From: Anodontia alba
Lineage: Eukaryota > Mollusca > Bivalvia > Lucinida > Lucinidae
DNA: 64,000 nt
Direction: 5' to 3'
NCBI GenBank assembly: GCA_964016985.1
Contig: OZ024824.1
Span: forward strand, 121,950,839-122,014,838
This document shows, piece by piece, positions 35,041-45,174 of this stretch; the stretch's first letter is position 1, and every line of letters begins with the position of its first letter. The notes beneath the pieces were generated by a model, which saw only the letters and a list, made by a program, of their open reading frames with translations, was not told where the DNA came from and made no database searches. The position numbers were made by a program, and so were the translations under genes.

Positions 35041-35948
35041 TAACTCTTGTACAAAATGCTAGAAAATACATTAGTTATATATAGTCCCCTTTTGCAATTG
35101 GCATACATGAGCCTTCATTATTTGAAAGTGAGAGCAGGTGTATGGGTAAACTACGGGTCTCCTGCCTTTAAGTTAGTAAGTTAGTAAAACACATCATGTT
35201 TAGCTAATTTGATATAATTTATATGAGTGCAGGAGCTATCCTCGTTTCTGTAGATTTATTGATATAAAGTATAGGAAATGCAGGGTACATTATACATTGA
35301 TAAGTTCCCCTGATAAGACTCATTCTCTTCATTGTTGTATTGTACACGAAAATGTTAATGGATTGTACTTACGCGTTATTATGTTAAAAAGTAAATATGG
35401 AAGTACCCGGGAAGTACCACAGTCACGGAACATAGCTCCCATGGTTCCGGAGAAGGCCCGAACGACATGAAATGACAATGAAAACAGCACTACCGAAAAT
35501 AGGTGCTTATTTTATCCCAAATCATAATCAGCAGAAGATCGTGATTTGACCGTTTGTTTTACTCTATCACTTACATGGTAGTTATGATATTCGTTCTGAC
35601 CGTTCATGCTACCTCAAAACTGTAATCAAAATGGCGACTCACATTTGTGAGTACCAGTCATACGGCTGGCTTATTGGGAATCACTGGAATCCTGGTTATG
35701 ATTGCTTAATATGAATAATGAATTAACAAATAAAACATGGCCCTGGATGAACAAATGAAGAGGCACTTCAACATAAACACAGTCTTGCAACGGTCAACAG
35801 CAGACCACCTCATGTCCACATACGGCTTTCGGAAGGCTGTGTTCCAAGGATGTGGCCTTTCCTGCGTACTTCCGGTTATTTTACAAGATGCTTTGTCCTC
35901 ACCCAAACCTTCTCAAGCAGTTCCAAATAAATAAAACACATAATAATA
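35041..35948. other. Mostly unassigned stretch
   Basis: A J fragment at 35400-35475. Overlapping 65-codon frames on both strands near 35706-35934 have no recognised motif. Confidence 0.4.
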
Positions 35949-36232
35949 CAGTCGATTTTCGTTATCTCGAATGTCAAGGGACTCTCTGAAATGCTTCATG
36001 TTATACGTACCACGACATATCAGATTTTAGAATTGAGGAAAGATCAAATCGGACAACCATATTTCACCAATGAATATGTAACATGACTCCTGTAGTTATA
36101 GATGTATTGAAAATATTGTGGAAAATATTTTTTACCTGTTGTTAGATTTCCATGTTAAAACAGGGACCAGATTTTCACTTCTAGATAAGCGGTTTTTCGA
36201 GATAAGCAAAGTCGGGATAACGAGAGTCAACT
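35949..36232. mobile_element. pogo/Tigger-like MITE F3, central hairpin deleted
   Basis: Starts CAGTCGATTTTCGTTATCTC and ends ATAACGAGAGTCAACTA, but lacks the zero-loop palindrome (GTGGAAAATATTTT in its place). A TAA-rich microsatellite follows at once. Confidence 0.78.
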
Positions 36233-36250
36233 ATAATAATAATAATAATG

Positions 36251-36289
<39 letters not shown>

Positions 36290-36330
36290 ATGATAATAAT
36301 AGTAATAATGATATAATGATAATAATAAAA
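36232..36330. repeat. AAT/ATT-rich microsatellite
   Basis: (TAA)n changing to (TTA)n and back with GATAAT variants, so it can fold. It starts at the end of MITE F3. Confidence 0.9.
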
Positions 36331-36421
36331 CTATCTAAAGCACAGTCAGACAGAAAACAGAAAGCAAAGTGAGCAGGAGTCAAAGACGTTGACAACAAAG
36401 CTAGCTTTAGTGCATGACCAA

Positions 36422-36528
36422 CCCAGCTAGCATTCTTTATAAATCTATAGCGGGCCGTTATCGGCCTGTCAGCTACCCTGTCGGGCCGATAACGGCCCGC
36501 TATAGATTTATAAAGAATGCTTACTGGG
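36422..36528. mobile_element. Palindrome family C, copy C5, loop inverted
   Basis: Same loop orientation as C4 (GTCAGCTACCCTGTC) and right arm GAATGCTTACTGGG. Confidence 0.85.
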
Positions 36529-36584
36529 AAGTGGCATAAGGCTACAGAACATGAATCATTCATCTAGAGACCGGCATTACCATT

Positions 36585-37050
36585 TGAGCCGCAACGTGAG
36601 GAAAACGTACCTTCGGACATGTGCGCCCAGCGAAGATTCAGATCAGCGCAGAATCTTCCATTACGAAAAACGCCTATTCAAATCTATAGAAAATAAAACT
36701 GAATATTTTCAGATGAAAATACTCTGATATTTATCAAATTTCTGCTCAAAACATAGATTGTGAGTACTCGTTAGAACCGCCTCCGTGAGGCGGTTCTAAC
36801 GAGTACCCATAATCTATGTTTTTGAGCAAAAATAAGAAAAATAATGTATACCCCTGTAAGCTCCAGTTTTACTATATAAAAGTGAGGTTTAAGGAGGTCG
36901 AAATTATATAGGCATATTTTCGTGATGACTGGGCGTATTTTGGATAGCTAAAGATGCAATGTTTTTTCGTGCGGATAACGAAGACTGATCAGACTGTATA
37001 TAAGCGCAGGCTGATTTGAGTCTTCGTTGGGCACATGTGTCAGAAGGTAG
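36585..37050. repeat. Family I repeat interrupted by A5
   Basis: Left part to GCGCAGAATCTTC at 36658, right part from ACTGGGCGTATTTTGG at 36928. Together they align with 34270-34505. Confidence 0.68.
36659..36927 (+). mobile_element. Family A, copy A5 nested in a family I repeat
   Basis: CATTACGAAAAACGCC to TTTTCGTGATG. Family I sequence resumes on both sides, which fixes the element ends. Confidence 0.86.
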
Positions 37051-37869
37051 GTTTTCTCAAGTTGATGCTCGTTTTGTAATTTACATGACACTGTTCATCA
37101 TGGTTGTTGTATTTAAAGTGTAATTTCGGATACCTCATGCCTGTTCCTGATAGAATATTGCACTTTTGAAAGTTAAACAAAAGTAAAAAGTACTGTGTTA
37201 CACATATTGTGCAGTATATGTCCAAGGTTAAAAACATTTTACATATCTACTGCATAGTAAAGTTCAGATCTCAGTCCGGTAACAACATTAGCCTGAGAAA
37301 TATGTCATAATACATGTATGTAATTATACATGACGTTTTCATCATATTTATGAGGCCAAGTGAATAAACCCTTTATACAACTTAAATCAAAATAATAATA
37401 ATACGAATGCTGCCTTGCTTTAGGTGGAGTTATGCACTTAATTATTCAATCTTAGTTTATCACAATGCCAAAATATCAGGAGATTGTGTTAATTTCGGTG
37501 ACAACTACTGCTTGATGGTTGTTTGAGGTTAATATTCTCGAGTGATTTGAATATAAATTGAGTTGCAGTTGAGAGACCACAATAACACGGCATAACGATC
37601 CAAACACATCAAAAGTAGAAAAGCAAGTAAATGTCAAGACAACACATTATCATAAGGGTTGTGCCTGTTATAGTTTCGTACCCTGGGACCCTCTGCACTG
37701 AAGTATATAACCGAACAACAACAACGACAACACATTATCCATTCACCAGCGGAAGGAATGCAAGGGAACTTCAAATAAGAACCGATTCTGATATGGACCC
37801 CTGTTGTCCACATTCAAAGACACCAATAGTGAGATGTCAACTTTCTGGAACAGACTAAGACACAGTGGT

Positions 37870-38285
37870 ATATTTGCAAATACCTACATATAAACAAAGA
37901 AGAACTGCAACAGCGAAACAGCCCATGGACTGATTAGCCAAAACAAGTACTGGTGGAACTTAAACTAGCTCTGCTCGTTCGAAACCTCGCCCTTAATTCT
38001 AATGCAGCTCAAAGTTACAAATATTTGAGATCTGCGAAAAGTCTTCTATCTCATCACATCAAAACACAAATAAGCACAAAACTGCAATGAGAGAAATTAG
38101 AGGGCTCAAAAGCAGTCAGAAACTGGAGCAAAGGAAAATACAAGTTTGGCCACGGGTCCGATCACAGACAGGCCTATTCAGGCTTCGTCTTTCTGAAACA
38201 AACTGAGGTAGGAGTCGTTATTCCGTCTGAGACACGACTCACGGTCATGCACTAATTTAAAGAGGAAACAATCTCTCTGAATTTA
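37870..38285 (+). repeat. Repeat J, diverged copy
   Basis: AACTGCAACAGCGAAACAGC, AAACCTCGCCCTTAATTCTA, GTCAGAAACTGGAGCAAAG, TCCGTCTGAGACACGACTC. Confidence 0.7.
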
Positions 38286-38549
38286 TAGACTACGTCACCA
38301 TAACATTCGGATTCCGATAGATCGTCTGCAGAAGTGTTTTCAAAACAACTTTGTTTTGTTCGGGGAATGGTCTGCCCAGGGCTGAAGGGGCTCCAGAGAG
38401 TGCAAGACGGACTACCGACTTCTCCATTGCACATATGCACATTTGTCAAAAAAAAAAAAAAAAATAAATAAATAAATGAACGGAAAAAATAGTATATTAC
38501 TCAAGTAGTTTTAGGTCTCTCTCTCTCTCCATCCATTCGTCCGTCAGCA

Positions 38550-38585
38550 TCTATCTATCTATCTAACGATCGATCGATCGATCTG

Positions 38586-38618
<33 letters not shown>

Positions 38619-38619
38619 A
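38550..38619. repeat. (CTAT)n/(CGAT)n microsatellite
   Basis: Tetranucleotide tract with a GATC-rich central variant block. Confidence 0.93.
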
Positions 38620-38799
38620 ACAACCTTAATCCGACGCATGCCGGTGAGATAATTATGGCGACTCACTTTTGACCCGGTCACAAGATTTTACGTTAGTCGT
38701 TTTGAAATCTAATTGTTGTCAATTAATCTTTCTGTCTATTGGAGCTTAAAAGGTTACTTTTTTATAAGTAGCAAGAGTCGCAATAATACTAATATAATT

Positions 38800-38801
<2 letters not shown>

Positions 38802-38848
<47 letters not shown>
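38802..38848. repeat. (CT)n microsatellite
   Basis: About 23 CT units. Confidence 0.95.
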
Positions 38849-38851
<3 letters not shown>

Positions 38852-38999
38852 GGACCAACGAACGATCAGACAGTAAAAGTAAAAAAAGCAAGATACATTT
38901 GAACTATATCATGTGTGAGCATTTTCAAGTGAACAGTGGTATGATCATGTTTCATTTTTTGTGGCGATTATCTGGGCCACAATGGGAGAAAAGGTACCT

Positions 39000-39505
39000 T
39001 CTGACTGATATGTTTGCCAAGGGAAGACACAGCAGCATGCGCATTTGCACATTCTGATCGGTCTGCGTTATGTGCATAATAGATAGTGCAGGATACAATG
39101 TTTCTTCAGACGGACACTGACTACTCTGATAAGACTGCACGTATGCACAGCTCCCTGTTGATCAGTGATTCTCTTTAATCAATTAGCTGGATCGGAGAGT
39201 GATTTCAGTCTTCGCTCGGTGCATAGGTCAAAATGTATGAGCCGCAACATTAGAAAATGTACCTTCTGACATGTACACCCAACGAAGACATGGATCAACC
39301 TGCAAAATTAGCCTGTCAATCCGCGCTGTCTGATTAGCGTCTTCGTTGACCACGTGAAGAAACTTTGCATCCTTTGCTATTCAAGTGTGACAGTGAGCAT
39401 TCTGATCAGATTATGCCGTTGTGTCGTTGGTACGTTTTCTGACGTACATTTCCTGCAGATCTTGTATGTAAACAGCAAAAATCGCTTACCAGACTACGCG
39501 CATGC
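39000..39505. repeat. Cluster of degraded family I segments
   Basis: Several pieces such as CATTCTGATCGGTCTGCG, ACGAAGACATGGATCAACCT and GCGCATGCACAGGCTATT; order unclear. Confidence 0.5.
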
Positions 39506-39696
39506 ACAGGCTATTTTATAGTTTTAATATACCGAAGGCTTATAATTCTACTAACGGGGCTATCAGCTCCCAGTATATGATGTAAAACATGTTCAGTGCG
39601 GGTTCCTATCATCTGATTGGCTTAGAATTGAGAGCTTCTCAGGAATACAATCTGGTTCTCTTAGAGAAATTGCTATGATAATAGCTTTCACAACAA

Positions 39697-40015
39697 CAGC
39701 ACCATTGGCACAGTGGCTCAGTGGTAGAGCGTCCGCTTAGTGACCGGGAGGTTGCGGGTTCGATCCCCGGCCGGGTCATACCAAAGACTTTAAAAATGGT
39801 ACTAGCTGCTCTTTTGCTTGGCGCTCAGCGTTAAGAAAGTAGAGCTAGGAATCGGAACTGGTCAGCTCAGTGTCAGTATAATGTGACTGGGTGGAATATC
39901 GTGTCAAAGTGTCTGGGGCATGATATTTCAGTGAGGCAGCACTCTAAAAGTGAGCATTGAGCTCCCTGTCACATCCAGACACCGTCGCGATATGACTGAA
40001 AGATTGTTGAAAGCA
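39697..40015 (+). mobile_element. tRNA-derived SINE
   Basis: The head has pol III A-box (TGGCTCAGTGG) and B-box (GGTTCGATCCC) sequences in tRNA spacing, but the would-be acceptor stem does not pair. The body contains CTTGGCGCTCAGC, TGTCAGTATAATGTGACTGG and GGCATGATATTTCAGTG, a SINE body I recognise from several molluscs. It lies inside the region bounded by inverted repeats at 39527 and 41165. Confidence 0.75.
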
Positions 40016-40470
40016 CCAAAGAGTAAGACTAACACCGGGACCACCGCCTTAGAGCGGTCAGTAGAGTAAACTACCGGGAGAGGGGAGGGGGGGGGGGGGG
40101 GGCTAAAGCACTTTTACAGCTAGCCAACTTCACCCTGTGTCCCGATGCTACTCTTTATAAAGAAATACATAAAATTCGGTTCACATAAAGGCTCCCAACT
40201 CAGTCAATGCATCAAAGCAAAAACATAAAAATCAAATTAATCACTATAATAAACAAAGACGAAGACTCATAGCTAATTCTACTGTATGCCAGAGTAAATG
40301 AAAACCAATAGTTGAACCACGGCGGGCCAAGCCAAAGACATATCGTCAAGCCCCAACCCACAGGTTAAAGTTTTACGAAGAAGTCATCATTGAGTCTGAG
40401 GCCCGAACCGCCGTCGTGCAATTGAAGAATAGCAATCAACAATGATTGGGTTGACAACTAGGCATGCAGT
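40005..40470 (+). repeat. Repeat J within the 39527-41165 region
   Basis: ACCACCGCCTTAGAGCGGTC, a G tract (40087-40102), AAAATTCGGTTCACATAAAG, GCCCGAACCGCCGTCGTGCA, CAACAATGATTGGGTTGAC. Confidence 0.75.
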
Positions 40471-41453
40471 CTGCCGCATAATATCCAGGCTATAGCCATT
40501 TCGTTTAAACACATTTTATTTTCCAAATATTAAATAACACTAAACATTGTAGCACATAAGAAATAGGATCAGAACGAAAGTATGACTACTTATTTAGTTC
40601 TTCTCCTTATTTATTTCTTAGCCATTTTTTTATAACGGTTAATAACGGTTAATAAGTTTTCTGAATTGCTCCGAAAAGTTAGATTTTCCTACATTTTTTC
40701 TAAATCTGTACACTAAGTCACCGTAAAATTGTGGTTCCGATATACCTTGTTGCAGGTGTTTTCAGACTGACGCTATATTTTTCTATCAAGGCTCTGTGTC
40801 TTCGATAAAATTTCGAAAACGCCTTACGAAGTTTAAAATAACGATAGCCCTGCCTAAGAAGTTTGGCAGTAAGGGCTTTATTATGGCAGTTAAAGTCACT
40901 AAGATTTGAAGAAGCTCTGGCGAAAGTTGAGATATGTATACCTCATATACGTACGCGTACATACACGGAGAGTGATGAATAGATAACATTATTTTTGCCA
41001 TATGCTAGGTGTAATCTTAATGTGAAATTTGCAGCAAGGGTTACACAAAGACATTACTGCGAGTCACTGCTGGAGTCAGCTGACAAATGAGATAGCACTT
41101 TCCTCCTGTAAGTCGTTTCAAGGCTCATAGCCCCCTTAGTAGAATTATAAGCCTCCGACTATATCGATTCGTGCTTACATAGTGTATACTATAAACAAAT
41201 ACCTTCTCCACATTGTAGGGAGCACAGGCTGGCTTGTATCTCTGCTGCGTCTGTTACGCTATAATGTGCCTGTTTTTGGCCGATGTCCTTAATATACTAG
41301 TAAATGGCTATATTTCATTTGGTGCTTTCTTTCTATAAAGTTGTATGTTTATTTGTTTGTTTCAATAAAATTTATATGCAGTAACGCGTCTGTGTTCCTT
41401 CAGTATACATGTTTATTCCATCAGCCTTGCCAAATACTTTAATAGCCCTATGT

Positions 41454-41740
41454 CATCACGAAAACATACCTATATAACTTTGACCCCCTTAAACCCCATT
41501 TTTATATAGTAAAACTGGGGTTTACAGGGGTATACATTATTTATTATTTTTTTATTTCTGCTCAAAAACATAGATTGTGGGTACTCCTTAGAACCGCCTT
41601 GCCGAGGCGGTTCTAACGAGTACCCACAATCAATGTTTTGAGCAGAAATATGAAAAATATCAGAGTTTTTTATCTGAAAATTTTCAGCTTTTTTGGAGTT
41701 GAAATTTTCCATACATTTGAATAGGCGTGTTTTCGTTATG
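41454..41740 (-). mobile_element. Family A, copy A6
   Basis: Inverse orientation, CATCACGAAAACATACC to GCGTGTTTTCGTTATG, with central CCGCCTTGCCGAGGCGG. Confidence 0.86.
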
Positions 41741-42064
41741 AATATATTTAATCTATGTCCAAAACAATTTAAGCATTTTTAAACACGATACCTTATTGCG
41801 AAGAACAACATGGTTATAGAACTAAACTGTAACAGAGATTTTAAGGAAATATCTGTTCTAAGACGATTCAGGATTAAATTATAAAATTTATAATTATAAG
41901 TGAAGATACCCAGGAAATACCAAAATCACAAGGCACAGCCTTCCTGAGGCACCCAAAGACGGAGAGAAGACGAGCAATCACCAAACAAACGTCATATGAA
42001 ACCAAAACCGCACGAACACCAGCATATTTTCATTAGAAATAAAGCGAGCAAACTCAGGTAGCAA

Positions 42065-42066
<2 letters not shown>

Positions 42067-42101
<35 letters not shown>
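42067..42101. repeat. (TG)n at LINE 5' junction
   Basis: Seventeen TG units immediately before the truncated LINE. Confidence 0.95.
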
Positions 42102-42102
<1 letters not shown>

Positions 42103-43030
42103 CAGTTATGATCTCACAATCAGCATCGTAAAGACTGAGGTAGTATATCAGCCAGCACCTGGAAAGCCTTACAAGGAGCCTACCATCACAGTGAAAGGTC
42201 AACGACTGCAAGTGGTAGACAAGTTCACCTACCTTGGAAGCACATTGTCTAGAGTTGTGCACATTGATGATGAAGTCAATGCTAGAATTGCCAAAGCTAG
42301 TGCAGCATTGCGCCGGCTACGTGGAAATATTTGGGACCGAAGTGGAATCAGACTTGACACAAAGCTGAAAGTATATAGATCGGTAGTGCTGCCAACACTA
42401 TTATACGCATGCGAAACTTGGCCAGTTTACCAATGGCATGTCAAAAGACTGAACCACTTCCATACAAGCTGTCTTAGAAAACTTCTAAAGATCAAGTGGC
42501 AAGACAGGATTCCAGACACAGAAGTCCTGAAAAGGGCAGGGATGCAGAGTATACATACTCTTCTGAAATTGGCACAGTTAAGATGGACAGGCCATGTTAC
42601 CAGAACGCCTGATGAACGTTTGCCAAAGAAAATCCTCTATGGAGAACTTCAAGTAGGAAAACGCTCCCATGGTGGTCAGAAGAAGCGATACAAGGACACC
42701 CTCAAAGCCTCCCTTAAATACTTCAACATACCAACAGAGTCATGGGAACAGATTGCACAAGATCGTACAAAGTGGCGAGGTCTCATAAAAAGGGGAGCTG
42801 GTGAATACGAAGCAAAAAGAATCAGCGAAGCCGAGCAGAAACGTGCACAGCGGAAAGCCAGAGTTAAGCCATCATCAACAGAGCTTTCTTCCTCAGACCT
42901 CTCTTGTTCTATCTGCAACAGGCAGTTTAGAGCTAAGATTGGTCTCATCAGCCATCTTAGAACACACAAACAATAACACATCACACAGTTGATTAGGATT
43001 GGCCATTGTCAGTAATGACAGACGAACAAG

Positions 43031-43032
<2 letters not shown>
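42102..43032 (+). mobile_element. 5'-truncated LINE, C-terminal reverse transcriptase ORF
   Basis: An open frame (to the stop at 42974) with the region downstream of the RT active site: VYQPAPGKPYKEPTITVKGQ, FTYLGSTLSR, LKVYRSVVLPTLLYACETW, the thumb-like region with LRWTGHVTRTPDERLPKK, and a C-terminal C2H2-type finger (CSICN...HLRTH). The catalytic core is absent, so this is a dead-on-arrival copy. The 3' end GACAGACGAACAAGAAG runs into (TG)n, and the 5' side also begins directly in (TG)n. The long intact frame suggests a younger insertion than the copy at 6427. Confidence 0.92.

Positions 43033-43104
<72 letters not shown>
43033..43104. repeat. (TG)n at LINE 3' end
   Basis: Thirty-six TG units immediately after the LINE 3' sequence. 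Confidence 0.95.
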
Positions 43105-43108
<4 letters not shown>

Positions 43109-43254
43109 CAAGTAAATAAAATATGTTAATAGTTTACAGTCCACACAGCTATCGTCACGGGAACTTACATCTAATACAAAATTGATACTGTTAGACCTAT
43201 TTTCAATAATTAAAACTGACAAGAAATTTATTATCGGCCGCATATATATATAAT

Positions 43255-43256
<2 letters not shown>

Positions 43257-43303
<47 letters not shown>
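43257..43303. repeat. (AC)n microsatellite
   Basis: About 23 AC units just before the CR1/jockey-like fragment. Confidence 0.95.
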
Positions 43304-43305
<2 letters not shown>

Positions 43306-43309
43306 TTTA

Positions 43310-43800
43310 TGGGCCTAGTTTGTGTGACCAATCCTGGAGTATGCTATCCAATTTGGGACCCACAAAGAATAGTTGTCCAGGAAGAATTGGAAGGGGTTCA
43401 GAATCGTGTAGCTAGGTTTGTGACTGGATAACTATAACTTTGAATCTGGAAGTATGACTGGCATTCTTGAACATTTAGGGTGGTGGTCTCTTCACAAGAG
43501 AGGCAAAGGTAGTAAACTCATGTTGCTATTCAAAGGTCTGAAAGGTAGAGCTATTATACCTTGAAATGACCTTCAGCCCCTAAATAAACACAATGGGGAT
43601 CAGCATCCAATGGCATTTCAGTGTCACATGCTAGAACTGACATTTACAAGTGCAGTTTCTTCCCAGACACCATTAGGGATTGGAATGCTTTCCCCGCATC
43701 TATTATATCCTCTGCTGAAAGTTCTGAGGATTCTGTCGCTGGATTCACATCACTGTGGGACCCAGAGACTAGTCTTCGCCATCTTTGGCCCTGGTGAATG
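43310..43800 (+). mobile_element. CR1/jockey-like LINE remnant, RT C-terminus
   Basis: Frame-broken translation retains the C-terminal RT/thumb signature of this LINE group: YPIWDPQ, then LEGVQNRVARFVTG, SMTGILEHLGWWSLHKRGK, LLFKGLKGRA and finally FFPDTIRDWNAFPA. Stops and frame changes show that it is inactive. It is a different family from the LINE just upstream and begins directly after an AC microsatellite. Confidence 0.8.
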
Positions 43801-44544
43801 AAGGTCTATTGATGTGTCACCAGAAAATATTCTGGTTCGACGACTTTGTTATGGGCCGAGTTTGTTAAGGTCTGAGTTGTCCAGTTACCTATGGTTATAG
43901 TCATTGAAGTTTCGTAATGAACTTTGCCATATTGACACTGAATTGTGATGATACTGAACAAGAAGGCTTTATGGATGTAAAAATTTCCTTTGTCGTGGTA
44001 ACGATATCAAGGTCACACTAATTATATATACGCTGATGTATGCAGTTCTAAGCCTGCTACCACGAGGTACGCATTGGCCTATGAAACAACGAACTGAGCT
44101 GTATATTTCCTTCTAATGCGTCAAAGGAGAACGCTGCCTCGTGTATGTTCTACACTATAAATGTAAAACTTTGAGTTAAAATTACTTAAGAAGTTTACGT
44201 ATGTATATACGTTGCGGTGACCCTACCAAGGGCGGAATTCCATAATTCAAGTACGGTGTTTTACCCATGTCGTGTGAAAATACCCGCAAGCGCCTCAATG
44301 ACACTTTAAAAATCATTATGTCTGTAATAAGTATGCGGTGTTTGAACACATTTTACCGTATAATAAAGATTCCGTCGGAAATCAGTTATGTACAGAAGGT
44401 ATGTATTAGAATGAAAGTGCCCGTCGTTTTTTATTCCAAATGCATTTAGAATATGGAAAAATGAAATGATCGCTAAAATTGGAGAGATACGTTTGTTAAT
44501 GTGTACGTGTTCGACAGAACCAGTACCAAGACTGCCATTTAGAG

Positions 44545-45164
44545 CGGTCCTACTAATCACCCCATGGCACCCCACGGTACCCCATGGCAGCCCACGGCAT
44601 CAAACTATAAGGATATTTATCATAAAATATGTTATAGATGGACAAGTATAGTTTTGCAATACTCATCTTCATCTTAATAAACAGAGATTTATATTGCTGA
44701 TGATGAAGAACGTTGATTTTAAATATTATGTCTAAAACTCTCGTAATTTTTTGTGCCCCATGGCATCAAAATATATGTATATTTACCATAAAGTATGTGT
44801 TTTAGATGGCCAGTAAAAGTTTTGTAATACTTGTCTCTATCTAAATAAACAGAGTATTTATACTGATGACATGTGTTTAAACTTGAATATAAAATGTAAT
44901 TTTAAGTTAAAACTTATTTTTGATAGACTATCAACTTACACCATTGGTCTCTTTGCTATATTTTAGCGTCAGTTTGAATCTTGGTGTTTAGATGCCCCGA
45001 CATAATCTCTTGAAGTAAGGTTAATGTCTTAAACTATCACAAAAACAAATTTGGATACATAAAACTAATACCCTGGTGTAATTTCAGCATTTAATTAATA
45101 GATACAATGAAATAATTTAGTGCTGTGGGGTGACATGGGGTGCCATGGGGTGATTAGTAGGACC
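44545..45164. mobile_element. 620-bp TIR element with 10-bp target duplication
   Basis: TIRs GGTCCTACTAATCACCCCAT and its exact inverse ATGGGGTGATTAGTAGGACC, continuing as GGCACCCCA. The 10-mer CCATTTAGAG lies at both ends (44535-44544 and 45165-45174). The interior has two ~170-bp related units (ATAGATGGACAAGTATAGTT; TTAGATGGCCAGTAAAAGTT). No ORF. A 9-10-bp duplication suits Mutator-like elements. Confidence 0.8.
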
Positions 45165-45174
45165 CCATTTAGAG

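Larger units (their letters stand above)
39527..41165. mobile_element. 1.6-kb region bounded by ~30-bp inverted repeats
   Basis: Left end GGCTTATAATTCTACTAACG followed by GGGCTAT; right end is its inverse, ATAGCCCCCTTAGTAGAATT then ATAAGCC. Inside are a SINE (39697), a J repeat (about 40005-40470) and unrecognised sequence. No ORF longer than about 70 codons. Confidence 0.6.

Noticed and set aside
36231..36563. 110-codon minus-strand frame with Ile/Leu repeats
   Set aside because: It is made from the ATT microsatellite and palindrome C5.
38550..38619. CRISPR-like array of short repeats
   Set aside because: It is a plain tetranucleotide microsatellite without spacers; the context is eukaryotic.
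39697..39778. Genuine tRNA gene
   Set aside because: A and B boxes are present, but the acceptor ends do not pair and a SINE body follows.
43033..43303. Cys-Val/Thr-His repeat frame spanning both microsatellites on the minus strand
   Set aside because: It is explained by TG and AC tracts with no coding signature.
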